A stretch of DNA of 64,000 nucleotides from Arthrobacter sp. B6 (GCF_001663775.1 NZ_KV467169.1:348713-412712); one strand, 5' to 3'. Numbered from the stretch's first letter, positions 8,031 to 17,577 are shown. Notes: generated by a model from the sequence alone, not told the origin. Translations and numbers: made by a program.

Positions 8031-10619
8031 TTGCCGGGTATGAACCTGACGCGCACCGAAGCCCGCGAACGTGCCGAACTGATCACCGTTGACTCCTACG
8101 ATGTCAGGCTGGACCTGACTAAGGGTGAGAAGGTCTTCGGGAGCACCACCACGGTGAAGTTCATGGCCGTCCCGGGTTCCTCCACGTTCATCGACGCGAT
8201 AACCCACACGGTCCACAGCATCACGCTCAACGGGCGTGAACTGGACCCTGGGGCCGTATCCGACGGCATCCGGATCCAGCTGCCGGACCTGGCCGCCGCC
8301 AACGAGCTCACGGTGGTGGCCGACGCGCCGTACATGAACACCGGCGAAGGCCTGCACCGCTTCGTGGATCCGGTGGACAACGAGGTTTACCTGTACACGC
8401 AGTTCGAAGTGCCCGATTCCCGCCGGATGTTCGCCGTCTTCGAGCAGCCGGACCTCAAGGGCACTTTTAAGTTCACCGTCACGGCGCCGTCGCACTGGGA
8501 CGTCATCTCCAACTCCCCCACTCCCGCCCCGCAGGAAACCACCCCCGGGGAAAACGGCGGTGCCCGCTCCATCTGGCAGTTCGCGGCGACGCCCAGGCTC
8601 TCCTCCTACGTGACCGCCCTGATCGCGGGGCCCTACCAGTCGGTCCGAAGCGAAGTGGCCAGCTCGGACGGGCGCGTCATCCCACTGGGTGTTTTTGCCC
8701 GGAAGTCCCTGATGCAGTACCTGGACGCGGACAACATCTTTGACCTGACCCGGCAGGGCTTCGAGTTCTTCGAGGCCCAGTTCGGCTGCCCGTACCCGTT
8801 CGAGAAGTACGACCAACTGTTTGTGCCCGAGTTCAACGCGGGCGCCATGGAAAACGCCGGAGCAGTCACCATCCTCGAAGGCTACGTTTTCCGCAGCAAA
8901 GTCACCGGCGCGCAGATCGAGCGCCGGGCCATTACGGTGCTGCACGAACTCGCGCACATGTGGTTCGGCGACCTCGTGACCATGCGCTGGTGGAACGATC
9001 TCTGGCTGAACGAATCATTCGCTGAGTACATGTCCCACCTTGCGGCTGTGGAGAACACATCCTTCAGCAGTGCGTGGACCACCTTCGCCTCGGTGGAAAA
9101 GTCCTGGGCCTACCGCCAGGACCAGCTCCCCACCACACACCCGATCTTTGCCGAGATCAACGACCTTCAGGATGTGGAGGTCAACTTCGACGGCATCACC
9201 TACGCCAAGGGCGCCTCCGTGCTGCGCCAGCTGGTGGCGTGGGTCGGACCGGAGCAGTTCATGGCCGGTGTCCGGGAGTACTTCAGCAAGCACGCATGGC
9301 AGAACACCGAGCTCAACGACCTCATGGTGGAACTGGAAAAAGCCAGCGGCCGCGATCTTGACCGTTGGGGGCAGCTCTGGCTGGAAACGGCCGGCGTCAA
9401 CACGCTCAAGCCCGAGCTGGACGTGGACGGCGACGGGAACCTCACGTCCTTCGCCATCGTCCAATCCGCGGTGGATGACTGGCCCACCATCCGTCCGCAC
9501 CGCCTCGCCGTCGGGTTCTACAACCTTAACGGCGGCGGCAAGCTGGAGCGCGTACACCGTGAGGAGCTCGACGTCGACGGCGGGCGCACCGAGGTGCCTG
9601 CCTTGATCGGGCTGGCGCAACCGGACCTGATCCTGGTCAACGACGACGACCTCGCCTACGCCAAGGTCCGGCTGGACGAAAAGTCCCTGGCGACGGCAAC
9701 GGCACACCTGAGGGACTTCAGCGAGAGCCTGCCGCGCACCCTGGTATGGAATTCCGCCTGGGATGCCGCGCGCGACGGCGAGACCCCGGCACGCCGCTAT
9801 GTGGAGCTGATCCTGGCCAACGTCGCCGCGGAATCGGATTCCTCGGTGATCCTGGTCCAGCTGCGGCAACTGGCCACCACGCTGAACTTCTATGTCGCCG
9901 AGCAGCACCGCGAGGCCACCACTGTGGCTGCCGTGGACACGCTCTGGGAGCTGGCCAACTCGGTGCCCGGCGGCTCTGACGCACAGCTGCAATTTGTGAA
10001 ATCGTATGCCCTGCTGGCCCGCAGCACCGGGCAGCTGGATACCGTCGCAGACCTCCTCTCGGGCTCGGCCACGCTGGAGGGGCTGGTGGTGGACCAGGAC
10101 CTGAGGTGGGAGCTCGTGGCATCACTGGTGGCGGGCGGCCGCCTGGGCACCGAGGACATCAACGCCGAACTGGAGCGGGACAACACCGCCAGCGGCCAGA
10201 ACGCCGCCGCCCTGGCGAAGGCCGCGATCCCCACGCCCGACGCCAAAGCAGCCGCGTGGGAGTCGATCGTGGTCAAGGGTGAACTGTCCAACGCGCTGCA
10301 GGGCTCTGCGGTCGCGGGCTTCACGCGGGTCCTGGACCGGTCGCTGTTGGAACCGTACGCAGAAAAGTACTTCGAGGCCGTTCCCGGGATCGTTGCAACC
10401 CGGACCCACGCACTGGCCCAGCAGATCGTCGTCGGGCTTTACCCTGCACTGCTGACCACCCAGGCCACCGTTGACCGCACGGACGGCTTCCTGGCCGCCC
10501 TGCCGGCAGAAAGCGCCGCGCTGCGCCGCATGATGCTGGAAAACCGCGACGGCGTCGCCCGGGCACTGCGGGCCCGCGCTGCCGATGTCCTTCCCGGCGA
10601 TCCCCAGGCCGGCCCATGA
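8031..10619 (+). CDS. pepN: Aminopeptidase N (M1 zinc metallopeptidase)
   Basis: Cytosolic zinc aminopeptidase that removes N-terminal residues from peptides. The exopeptidase motif GAMEN is at about residue 271. The zinc ligands are HELAH at about 305 and the downstream Glu in LNESFAEYM. I chose TTG at 8031 because it gives the family start (M)PGMNLTRTEARERAEL and has GGAGG at 8021-8025. An in-frame ATG at 7971 would add 20 poorly conserved residues. The total length of 862 is normal. The stop overlaps the following OsmC gene by 4 nt (ATGA). Confidence 0.93.
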   Translation: MPGMNLTRTEARERAELITVDSYDVRLDLTKGEKVFGSTTTVKFMAVPGSSTFIDAITHTVHSITLNGRELDPGAVSDGIRIQLPDLAAANELTVVADAPYMNTGEGLHRFVDPVDNEVYLYTQFEVPDSRRMFAVFEQPDLKGTFKFTVTAPSHWDVISNSPTPAPQETTPGENGGARSIWQFAATPRLSSYVTALIAGPYQSVRSEVASSDGRVIPLGVFARKSLMQYLDADNIFDLTRQGFEFFEAQFGCPYPFEKYDQLFVPEFNAGAMENAGAVTILEGYVFRSKVTGAQIERRAITVLHELAHMWFGDLVTMRWWNDLWLNESFAEYMSHLAAVENTSFSSAWTTFASVEKSWAYRQDQLPTTHPIFAEINDLQDVEVNFDGITYAKGASVLRQLVAWVGPEQFMAGVREYFSKHAWQNTELNDLMVELEKASGRDLDRWGQLWLETAGVNTLKPELDVDGDGNLTSFAIVQSAVDDWPTIRPHRLAVGFYNLNGGGKLERVHREELDVDGGRTEVPALIGLAQPDLILVNDDDLAYAKVRLDEKSLATATAHLRDFSESLPRTLVWNSAWDAARDGETPARRYVELILANVAAESDSSVILVQLRQLATTLNFYVAEQHREATTVAAVDTLWELANSVPGGSDAQLQFVKSYALLARSTGQLDTVADLLSGSATLEGLVVDQDLRWELVASLVAGGRLGTEDINAELERDNTASGQNAAALAKAAIPTPDAKAAAWESIVVKGELSNALQGSAVAGFTRVLDRSLLEPYAEKYFEAVPGIVATRTHALAQQIVVGLYPALLTTQATVDRTDGFLAALPAESAALRRMMLENRDGVARALRARAADVLPGDPQAGP

Positions 10620-11089
10620 CCCTGGGTGAGCACCGGTATTCGCTGACGGTGCAGTGGACCGGCAACCTGGGCGAGGGAACGTCGTCGTACCGGGGCTATT
10701 CGCGGGACCACGACGTCCTGATCCCGGGATTGCCGGCGCTCCCGGGATCCGCCGACCCGACATTCCATGGGGACAGGTCCCGCTACAACCCCGAGCAGCT
10801 GCTCCTGGCCGCCCTGGCGCAGTGCCACATGCTCTCCTTCCTGCACGTTGCTGTGCGGCACGGGGTGGTGGTTACCGGCTACCTCGACGAGGCCACGGGG
10901 ACGATGCGGCTGAACCGCGACGGCAGCGGGCAGTTTGAGTCGGTGACGCTGCACCCGCGGGTGACCCTGTCGGACCCGGCCCACGTTGCTCTCGCCGGGC
11001 AACTGCACCACGAAGCCAACCAGGTCTGTTTTATCGCCCGGAGCGTCAATTTCCCGGTGCGGCACGAACCTGTGACGCTGACGCCCTGA
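10616..11089 (+). CDS. OsmC/Ohr-family thiol-dependent peroxidase-like protein
   Basis: 157 residues. The YNPEQLLLAALAQCHMLSFLHVA segment carries the first conserved Cys of the OsmC fold, and the second lies in NQVCFIARSVNFPV. The family reduces organic hydroperoxides. It overlaps pepN by 4 nt, implying translational coupling. Placement in OsmC rather than Ohr proper is tentative. Confidence 0.85.
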   Translation: MTLGEHRYSLTVQWTGNLGEGTSSYRGYSRDHDVLIPGLPALPGSADPTFHGDRSRYNPEQLLLAALAQCHMLSFLHVAVRHGVVVTGYLDEATGTMRLNRDGSGQFESVTLHPRVTLSDPAHVALAGQLHHEANQVCFIARSVNFPVRHEPVTLTP

Positions 11090-11092
11090 CCG

Positions 11093-11159
11093 CCCAACTG
11101 GGTAGCAGCAGATGTCGTTCTGGGCCCTCAATACGACATCTGCTGCTACCTACTTGGGG
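11093..11159. repeat. 67-bp palindromic repeat, copy A
   Basis: The core arms GGTAGCAGCAGATGTCG (11101-11117) and CGACATCTGCTGCTACC (11134-11150) are a perfect 17-bp inverted repeat, extended by CCCAA/TTGGG at the ends. The loop contains GGGCCC. A second copy of exactly the same length lies at 38709-38775, with 56 of 67 positions identical by my alignment. This copy fills the gap between the convergent OsmC and epimerase genes. It lacks a U tract, so it resembles a REP-type element more than a simple terminator. Confidence 0.85.
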
Positions 11160-11169
11160 TAAGCGGGCC

Positions 11170-12162
11170 TCAAGGGATTCGACGAAGCTCGTCTATGAGC
11201 CGGGCTTCCGTTGCGGGCGCAAGCCCGGCTTTGCGCCGGCGGTTCAGGCCGCGGCGGCGCTCGTCCTCCAGCGTGTCCGCCACGGTCTCCTGCCAGGGCC
11301 GGGTCGTGAGCCCGGCGGCCCTCGCGGCGATGTTGCTGCGCGCGGAGAAGCCATCGTGGCCCGGCGGCAGCCACAACGGGAAGGAGTCCGGCCCGGCCCA
11401 GTAATCTATCCCGTGCTCCACGAGCCAGTCCTCCGGCGCGGTGAGGACATCGCCCTGGTACCCGGCGGCGGTGCGGGATGCCTCAAGGTAGTGGCCGAAG
11501 GGCACCTGGTCCCCCACGGCATTCAGTGCTCCCGTGACACCGTGCGATGCCGCAGCAAGGATCCACGCGGCAAGGTCGCGGACGTCGATGACCTGGGTGG
11601 GGTGGCGGGCAATGTCCGGGACCACGACCGGTCCCCCGTCCCGGGCGAACCGCGCCGGCCAGTAGCCGTAGCGGTCCGTTACGTCGCCAGGACCGCTGAT
11701 GAGGCCCGCCCGGCAGAGATGTGCCTTGTCCCCCGCCGCAGCCAGGGTTGCCTGCTCGATGGCCGACTTCGATTCCCCGTAGTTCTCGGGGGTGGATTCA
11801 GTCCCGGCAGGCAAGGGCTCCAGGAGGGCGGCATCCTCCGCCTCCCCCGGCGTCGAATGGTCGGCGTAGACCGAACAGCTCGAGACAAATGTCCAGTGCC
11901 GGGCGCTGCCGGCCAGGGCCGCCAGCGCATCCGTGGCCTGCATCGCATCGCGGGCTACGTCGATGACTTCGTCCCATACGCCGGTGGCCCCGTCATATGC
12001 GTTCGCGCCCAGTGAACGGTCGGCCCGCAACCACCGGGCTCCCTCCGGCGGTTGAGCCACCGATCCTCGCGCCAGGCACGTGACGTCATGCCCCGCGGCC
12101 ACTGCTTGCCGGACGATTTCTTCGGACAGGAAGGCGGTTCCGCCGAGTACAAGGATGCGCAT
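11170..12162 (-). CDS. NAD-dependent epimerase/dehydratase-family protein
   Basis: 330 residues with an N-terminal Rossmann fold, MRILVLGGTAFLSEEIVRQA. The glycine-rich motif is GGTAFLS rather than the canonical GxxGxxG. It resembles extended SDRs annotated as NAD-dependent epimerase or reductase. The YxxxK pair is represented by NYGESKSAIE near residue 127. The region DYWAGPDSFPLWLPPGHDGF near the end is characteristic of this actinobacterial subgroup. The substrate is unknown. Confidence 0.8.
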   Translation of the reverse strand: MRILVLGGTAFLSEEIVRQAVAAGHDVTCLARGSVAQPPEGARWLRADRSLGANAYDGATGVWDEVIDVARDAMQATDALAALAGSARHWTFVSSCSVYADHSTPGEAEDAALLEPLPAGTESTPENYGESKSAIEQATLAAAGDKAHLCRAGLISGPGDVTDRYGYWPARFARDGGPVVVPDIARHPTQVIDVRDLAAWILAAASHGVTGALNAVGDQVPFGHYLEASRTAAGYQGDVLTAPEDWLVEHGIDYWAGPDSFPLWLPPGHDGFSARSNIAARAAGLTTRPWQETVADTLEDERRRGLNRRRKAGLAPATEARLIDELRRIP

Positions 12163-12282
12163 GGGTTCACGCTACGGCGCTAGGGTTGAAAGAGAACAGA
12201 GCCTTCCGCGCCGGGCGAAACCCGCGCCCAGGGCGAACATCATCCCGGCCCCCGCCGGAGACCCCCAGGAGTTTTACCGTTT

Positions 12283-12972
12283 ATGTTCAGCACGTTGTCA
12301 ATCACCCCCCTCACCTCTGAATCCGATGGAATCAGTGTCCCCGGCATTGTGATCAGCCTGGGCATCGGCGTTGCCGTCTGGCTTGTGGCGACCTTTGTGA
12401 TATCCCGCATCAGCCGGCGTGTGGCCTCAGGCAGCAACTTCTTCAAGAAGCCCCATTTCAAGTGGGTTGCCCCGGCACTGCGGGCGCTGGACCACGAGCG
12501 GCGCGTGCAGCGCGCGGAGACCATCGGCTCATTGCTCAACAGCATTGTGGGAGTCCTGGTGGCGGTCATCACCATTATGTATGTGCTGCAGAACCTGGAC
12601 GTGAACATCGCTCCGCTGCTGACCAGCGTCGGAATCCTGGGTGTGGCCATTGGCTTCGGCGCCCAGCAGCTGATCCGTGATTTCCTGGCAGGCATCTTCA
12701 TCACCATTGAGGACCAGTACGGAATCGGCGATGTCATCGAAACCAGCGAGGTAGTGGGCGTTGTGGAATCCATGGGCCTTCGGATCACCCGGGTCCGGTC
12801 CGAGGACGGCGCCATCTGGTACCTGCGCAACGGCGAGATCCTCCGCGTCGGCAACCGTTCCCAGGGGAACTACGTGCCTGTGCCTGATCCGGCCACCGAA
12901 ACCGAAGCTGCATTGCACGAGCCTGCCACCAACACCGAGACTAAGAAGACTGACCAGAAAGCCGGAGAATAG
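12283..12972 (+). CDS. Small MscS-family mechanosensitive channel
   Basis: 229 residues. Transmembrane segments lie at about 18-40 and 85-105. The pore-lining TM3 region is LLTSVGILGVAIGFGAQQLIRDFLAG followed by the beta domain start IEDQYGIGDVIE. It releases solutes on hypo-osmotic shock. It is shorter than E. coli MscS and ends in an acidic/Thr-rich tail. The ATG is preceded by CAGGAG at 12267-12272. A truncated haemoglobin gene follows after 4 nt, suggesting an operon. Confidence 0.88.
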   Translation: MFSTLSITPLTSESDGISVPGIVISLGIGVAVWLVATFVISRISRRVASGSNFFKKPHFKWVAPALRALDHERRVQRAETIGSLLNSIVGVLVAVITIMYVLQNLDVNIAPLLTSVGILGVAIGFGAQQLIRDFLAGIFITIEDQYGIGDVIETSEVVGVVESMGLRITRVRSEDGAIWYLRNGEILRVGNRSQGNYVPVPDPATETEAALHEPATNTETKKTDQKAGE

Positions 12973-12976
12973 GGAC

Positions 12977-13429
12977 ATGAGCATACCCACCGAGCCGCAG
13001 CAGCCGCGCCAGCTAATGCAGAACGATCCATTCAGCCAGCCCGGCTACACGGACAACTTCTATGACGCCGTGGGCGGCCATGACACGTTCGTCCGCCTCA
13101 TCGACGTCTTCTACGACGGCGTGGCCACCGACCCGCTGTTGCGCCCGATGTACCCGGAAGAGGACCTTGGCCCGGCCAAGCGCCGTTTCCTGATGTTCCT
13201 GGAGCAGTACTGGGGCGGACCCACCACCTATGGCGAGGAACGCGGCCATCCTCGGCTGCGGATGCGGCACATGCCATTTCGCGTCACGCCGGAGGCGAAG
13301 GACCGCTGGCTGTTCCATATGCGCACGGCCGTGGATACGTTACGGCTGCCCCCGTTGTACGAAGGCACGCTGTGGGACTACATGGAGCGCGCAGCCCTGT
13401 CCATGGTGAACAGCCCGTCAGGGAGCTGA
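12977..13429 (+). CDS. glbO: Group II truncated haemoglobin
   Basis: 150 residues from ATG at 12977, with AGGGA just upstream. The globin helices include DPLLRPMYPEEDL, the proximal His in RLRMRHMPFRV and the conserved Trp in KDRWLFHM, all typical of TrHbO. It binds haem and O2 and is associated with oxygen delivery or protection in actinobacteria. It starts 4 nt after the MscS-family stop. Confidence 0.93.
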   Translation: MSIPTEPQQPRQLMQNDPFSQPGYTDNFYDAVGGHDTFVRLIDVFYDGVATDPLLRPMYPEEDLGPAKRRFLMFLEQYWGGPTTYGEERGHPRLRMRHMPFRVTPEAKDRWLFHMRTAVDTLRLPPLYEGTLWDYMERAALSMVNSPSGS

Positions 13430-13473
13430 TTGCCGGTCCGGCCTGACCAGGCCGGACTGTTTCCAGGCCCGGT

Positions 13474-14133
13474 TTAGCCCAGCCCGCTCCCGGTCCGTGC
13501 AAGGACGTGCCCGCGGGCGCCCGTGAGCCGGAACCACCGGCCTGCACGGAAAAGCTTCTGGTCGCCGTCGCCAAGGAACCCCAGCGCCAGCGCGGCAAAC
13601 GCGGCTCCGGCCGGAAGCCCCAGGGTATCCAGCGGCCGGCCCCAGACTGCAGCCCGGGCATTATTGACGATAAGGGCCCCCGGTTTGTCCGGCACAATGC
13701 CGGCCACTTCCGCGATTCCCGCTTCGGCGGCCTGCCGCAGGTCGGCATCCGGAACGGGCCCTATCAGCTCCCAACCTGTCCTGGGGGCGCTGACCCCGGT
13801 CCACGATTCGGTGACGGTGGACGGCGGAACCGGCAGCTCGACGTCGCCCTCCCCTGCCCGGGCAAGACGGTCCAGGACCGCTGACAGCGGGACCGTGACA
13901 TCGGTGCCGGACCGTTCCGCAAGTCCCATGGTGCGCAATCCCAGGATGGTGGGGGTTGATTCGCCCAGCAGCCGCGGCCTCAGCACGCACACGTAGGCGG
14001 CCAGGACTGAGCCCGCAGCCTGAAGCCGGATGGCGCCGTCGTCTATTGTTTTGGCGCGTGTAACGAAGGTGCGCAGATCGGCTAGATCACGCGGATCGGC
14101 GAAGTGGAAGGACTGGGTGAGTAGATCAGACAC
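13474..14133 (-). CDS. Conserved hypothetical protein
   Basis: 219 residues, no transmembrane segment, no catalytic motif that I recognise. The codon usage and GC-rich third positions agree with a real gene, and it fills the space between convergent glbO and divergent tesB. It begins MSDLLTQSFHFADPRDLADL. The function is unknown; the family seems to be confined to actinobacteria, but I could not check that. Confidence 0.7.
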   Translation of the reverse strand: MSDLLTQSFHFADPRDLADLRTFVTRAKTIDDGAIRLQAAGSVLAAYVCVLRPRLLGESTPTILGLRTMGLAERSGTDVTVPLSAVLDRLARAGEGDVELPVPPSTVTESWTGVSAPRTGWELIGPVPDADLRQAAEAGIAEVAGIVPDKPGALIVNNARAAVWGRPLDTLGLPAGAAFAALALGFLGDGDQKLFRAGRWFRLTGARGHVLARTGSGLG

Positions 14134-14196
14134 ACTAAGAACACTACCGGCTGCACCATGTTTGAGCGCTGCCGGGGTGGCGTCTAGAGTCGAACC

Positions 14197-15177
14197 ATGA
14201 CTGAAGCTGACGCCGGATTGCTGGCCCCGCCCAGCGGTGACCCCACCTCATCGCTCATCAAACTCCTGGACCTTGGCGAACTGGAGGGGGCGCGCACCGA
14301 CGAGGACATCTTCCTGGGGCCCTCGCAGCAGCAACCGCATCAGCGGGTCTTCGGTGGCCAGGTTCTTGCCCAGTCCCTCATCGCTGCCAACAGGACGGTG
14401 GATCCTGAGCGCCACGTGCATTCCATGCATGGATACTTCCTGCGGCCAGGCGATGCCAACAAAACCATCACCTTTGGCGTCCAGCGCCTGCGGGATGGCC
14501 GCTCCTTCTCCGCACGCCGGGTCCACGCCTACCAGGAGGGTGTGCCCATCCTCTCCATGATCGCGTCCTTCCAGGGCGACGATGAAGGCATCGAGCACGA
14601 GTCAGCCATGCCGAAGGGAATCCCGGATCCTGAATCACTGCCCAGCACGGCCGACCTCCTGGGCAAGTTTGACCACCCCGTGGCCCGGCACTGGTCATAC
14701 GAGCGGCCGTTCGACATCCGCCACGTGGATCCGGCCTTGTATGTCTCGGCCAAGGGAAAACGGGAAGCCCGGAACGCCGTGTGGATGAAGACGTTTGGCC
14801 CCATGCCGGACAACACCAACATGCACCGTGCGGCGTTGGCCTATGCCAGCGACTACACCATCCTGGAATCCATCCTCCGCCGGCATGGGCTGAGCTGGAT
14901 CACCCCGGGCATGAACGTGGCCAGCCTGGACCACGCCATGTGGTGGCACCGCCCGGCCCGCGTGGACGAGTGGCTGCTCTACGTCCAGGAATCCCCCAGC
15001 GCCCAGGGTGCCCGCGGACTGGCCACCGGAAAGATTTTCAACCGGGCCGGACAACACGTTGCATCCGTCGCCCAGGAGGGAATGGTCCGCGTTCCCACCG
15101 ACCTGAAGAACAAAGTGGTAGGGGCCTTCCAGTCCAAAGTCCTCGGGCACCAGATCCGGAAGGCCGGGAGGGACTAG
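14197..15177 (+). CDS. tesB: Acyl-CoA thioesterase II
   Basis: Hydrolyses acyl-CoA to free fatty acid and CoA. 326 residues with a double hot-dog fold. The first domain has FGGQVLAQSLIAANRTV with the HSMHGYFLRPGD strand, and the second contains WWHRPARVDEWLLY followed by the catalytic-region segment SPSAQGARGLATG. The start is ATG at 14197. It is transcribed convergently with ettA, with a shared terminator between. Confidence 0.94.
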   Translation: MTEADAGLLAPPSGDPTSSLIKLLDLGELEGARTDEDIFLGPSQQQPHQRVFGGQVLAQSLIAANRTVDPERHVHSMHGYFLRPGDANKTITFGVQRLRDGRSFSARRVHAYQEGVPILSMIASFQGDDEGIEHESAMPKGIPDPESLPSTADLLGKFDHPVARHWSYERPFDIRHVDPALYVSAKGKREARNAVWMKTFGPMPDNTNMHRAALAYASDYTILESILRRHGLSWITPGMNVASLDHAMWWHRPARVDEWLLYVQESPSAQGARGLATGKIFNRAGQHVASVAQEGMVRVPTDLKNKVVGAFQSKVLGHQIRKAGRD

Positions 15178-15219
15178 CCCCGCTTACGTACCTGCCTGCG
15201 ACTGGCACTCAGGCGCGAA

Positions 15220-15253
15220 AACAGGCCGGCACCCCGTAGGGTGCCGGCCTGTT
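15220..15253. terminator. Bidirectional terminator between tesB and ettA
   Basis: A 15-bp perfect stem, AACAGGCCGGCACCC / GGGTGCCGGCCTGTT, with a 4-nt loop. It lies between two convergent genes. An A run (GAAAACAG) precedes it on one side, and TTCC follows on the other. Confidence 0.8.
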
Positions 15254-15270
15254 CCACTCACGGCATGGAA

Positions 15271-16953
15271 TCAGTCGCGCGTGAGGCGGCGGTGGGTGAC
15301 GCGGTGCGGCTTGGCAGCGTCGGGACCCAGCCGCTCCACCTTGTTCTCCTCGTAGGATTCGAAGTTGCCCTCGAACCAGTACCACTTGGAGGGGTTCTCC
15401 TCGTCGCCTTCGTAGGCGAGGATGTGGGTGGCCACCCGGTCCAGGAACCAGCGGTCGTGGGAAACCACCACAGCGCAGCCGGGGAATTCCAGCAGTGCGT
15501 TTTCCAGGCTGCTGAGGGTTTCGACATCGAGGTCGTTGGTGGGTTCGTCCAGGAGCAGCAGGTTGCCGCCCTGTTTGAGCGTCAGGGCCAGGTTCAGGCG
15601 GTTGCGCTCACCGCCCGAGAGCACGCCGGCCTTCTTCTGCTGGTCCGGACCCTTGAAACCGAACGCGGCAACGTAGGCGCGGGACGGCATCTCCACGTGG
15701 CCCACCTGGATGTAGTCCAGGCCGTCGGACACAACCTCCCACAGGGTTTTGTTGGGGTCGATGCCGCCGCGGCTCTGGTCCGCGTAGGAAATTTTGACGG
15801 AGTCGCCGATCTTGAGGTCGCCGCCGTCAAGCGGCTCCAGCCCTACGATCGTCTTGAACAGGGTGGTCTTGCCGACGCCGTTGGGGCCGATGACACCGAC
15901 GATGCCGTTGCGCGGAAGCGTGAAGGAGAGACCGTCGATGAGCGTGCGGTCCTCGAAGCCCTTTTGCAGGTTTTTGGCTTCCAGCACCAGGCCGCCGAGA
16001 CGCGGTCCCGGCGGGATCTGGATCTCTTCGAAGTCCAGCTTGCGGGTACGGTCCGCCTCGGCGGCCATTTCCTCATAGCGGGCAAGGCGGGCCTTGGACT
16101 TGGTCTGGCGTCCCTTGGCGTTGGAGCGGACCCACTCAAGTTCTTCCGTGAGGCGTTTGGCCTGCTTGGCGTCCTTCTTGCCCTGGACTTCAAGCCGGGC
16201 GCGCTTCTTCTCCAGATAGGTGGAGTAGTTGCCCTCGTACGGGTAAAGGTGGCCGCGGTCAACCTCGGCGATCCACTCAGCCACGTGGTCCAGGAAGTAC
16301 CGGTCGTGGGTGACTGCCAGCACTGCCCCGGCGTAGTTGGAAAGGTGCTGTTCAAGCCACAGCACGCTCTCGGCGTCCAGGTGGTTGGTGGGTTCGTCGA
16401 GCAGCAGCAGGTCAGGCTTCTGCAGGAGAAGCTTGCAGAGGGCCACGCGGCGGCGTTCACCACCGGAGAGGAGCGTGACGTCCGCGTCTGCGGGCGGGCA
16501 GCGAAGGGCGTCCATGGCCTGTTCCAGCTGGGAGTCCAGGTCCCAGGCGTCGGCAGCGTCGATGGCTTCCTGCAGGTGGCCCATCTCTTCGAGGAGTGTG
16601 TCGTAATCAGCGTCGGGGCTGGCCATTTCCTCGGAGATCTCGTTGAAGCGCTGGATCTTGCCGTAGATTTCGCCAACACCTTCCTGGACGTTGCCCAGGA
16701 CGGTCTTTTCCTCGTTCAGTGGCGGTTCCTGGAGCAGGATGCCCACCGTGTACCCGGGACTGAACCGCGCTTCGCCGTTCGAGGGGGTGTCCAGTCCAGC
16801 CATGATCTTGAGAATGGTGGACTTACCGGCACCGTTCGGGCCAACGACACCAATCTTGGCGCCCGGGAAGAAGGACATGCTTACGTCGTCGAGAATAAGT
16901 TTTTCGCCAACGGCCTTACGGGCCTTGGTCATTGTGTAGATAAATTCCGCCAT
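15271..16953 (-). CDS. ettA: Energy-dependent translational throttle protein EttA (ABC-F ATPase)
   Basis: ABC-F protein that binds the ribosomal E site and gates entry into elongation according to ATP/ADP. 560 residues from ATG at 16953, starting MAEFIYTMTKARKAVGEKLI as in the family; an upstream ATG at 16989 would add 12 atypical residues. There are two ABC domains with Walker A GPNGAGKS and GPNGVGKT, and two LSGGE signatures. The arm and linker region with LEKKRARLEVQGKKDAKQAK lies between them. No transmembrane part. Confidence 0.96.
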   Translation of the reverse strand: MAEFIYTMTKARKAVGEKLILDDVSMSFFPGAKIGVVGPNGAGKSTILKIMAGLDTPSNGEARFSPGYTVGILLQEPPLNEEKTVLGNVQEGVGEIYGKIQRFNEISEEMASPDADYDTLLEEMGHLQEAIDAADAWDLDSQLEQAMDALRCPPADADVTLLSGGERRRVALCKLLLQKPDLLLLDEPTNHLDAESVLWLEQHLSNYAGAVLAVTHDRYFLDHVAEWIAEVDRGHLYPYEGNYSTYLEKKRARLEVQGKKDAKQAKRLTEELEWVRSNAKGRQTKSKARLARYEEMAAEADRTRKLDFEEIQIPPGPRLGGLVLEAKNLQKGFEDRTLIDGLSFTLPRNGIVGVIGPNGVGKTTLFKTIVGLEPLDGGDLKIGDSVKISYADQSRGGIDPNKTLWEVVSDGLDYIQVGHVEMPSRAYVAAFGFKGPDQQKKAGVLSGGERNRLNLALTLKQGGNLLLLDEPTNDLDVETLSSLENALLEFPGCAVVVSHDRWFLDRVATHILAYEGDEENPSKWYWFEGNFESYEENKVERLGPDAAKPHRVTHRRLTRD

Positions 16954-16998
16954 GCTTCCAAATCTAGTGGGTTGGCAGGGATATCTCACATTCGTCCG

Positions 16999-17577
16999 TC
17001 AGGCGGGAGCTCCCACAAAACACTTGCCGCTCGCCAGCACAGGCAGCACCGTGACAGTTACACTGCCGTCCCGGATTTGCCCGATGACACACTCGGCACC
17101 GTCCAGGACGGCCGCTTCGATGGCATCCGCTTCCAGACCGGTAGGCGTCCGGCTTTCGGAGATCTCCAGGACCGCGCCCGGGATCCCGGCCCCGGTCACC
17201 GCTTCTCTCACCTGGGCCGTGGCGGGCCTGGGGGTGCCGGCAGCCAGCCGGTTCAGCGCGTCGGAGAGGGTCTGCTTCAGCGCGGCCGTCGCCGGGGTGG
17301 CGTCCGCGGCGGGAACGGATGCAGGGGCAGAAGGGGCCGGCGCAGTGGAAGGCGCTGCGGTCCGGGCCGACGACGTGGCGCTTGTGTCGGCCGCGGACGT
17401 GGCGGTCCCGGACTGGTTCCCTCCGTTGCACGCGGACAATGCTGCGACGCACGCCAGGCAGCCGGCGACTGTGAAGAGAAGCATGCGGGAGGATGTGCCG
17501 ACTGATGACGGGGACCAAGGTCCGGGAAATTTTGAATGTTTCCGCCGGCGTTCCGTGCTGCTCGTCATGCCGCCCAT
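16999..17577 (-). CDS. Putative lipoprotein, DUF6993-like
   Basis: 192 residues. A long N-region is followed by a hydrophobic stretch MLLFTVAGCLACVAALSAC ending in the lipobox LSAC at about residue 50. An Ala/Ser/Thr/Pro-rich linker (about 55-95) then leads to a compact C-terminal domain with two cysteines (AECVIG and GKCFVG) that could form a disulfide. It resembles proteins labelled DUF6993 in Micrococcaceae, from memory only. It is probably anchored outside the cell membrane; function unknown. A later start near residue 32 is possible. Confidence 0.7.
   Translation of the reverse strand: MGGMTSSTERRRKHSKFPGPWSPSSVGTSSRMLLFTVAGCLACVAALSACNGGNQSGTATSAADTSATSSARTAAPSTAPAPSAPASVPAADATPATAALKQTLSDALNRLAAGTPRPATAQVREAVTGAGIPGAVLEISESRTPTGLEADAIEAAVLDGAECVIGQIRDGSVTVTVLPVLASGKCFVGAPA

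Noticed and set aside
15241..17505. A 754-residue plus-strand open frame
   Set aside because: It lies antisense to ettA and the lipoprotein gene and crosses their terminator; no domain is recognisable.
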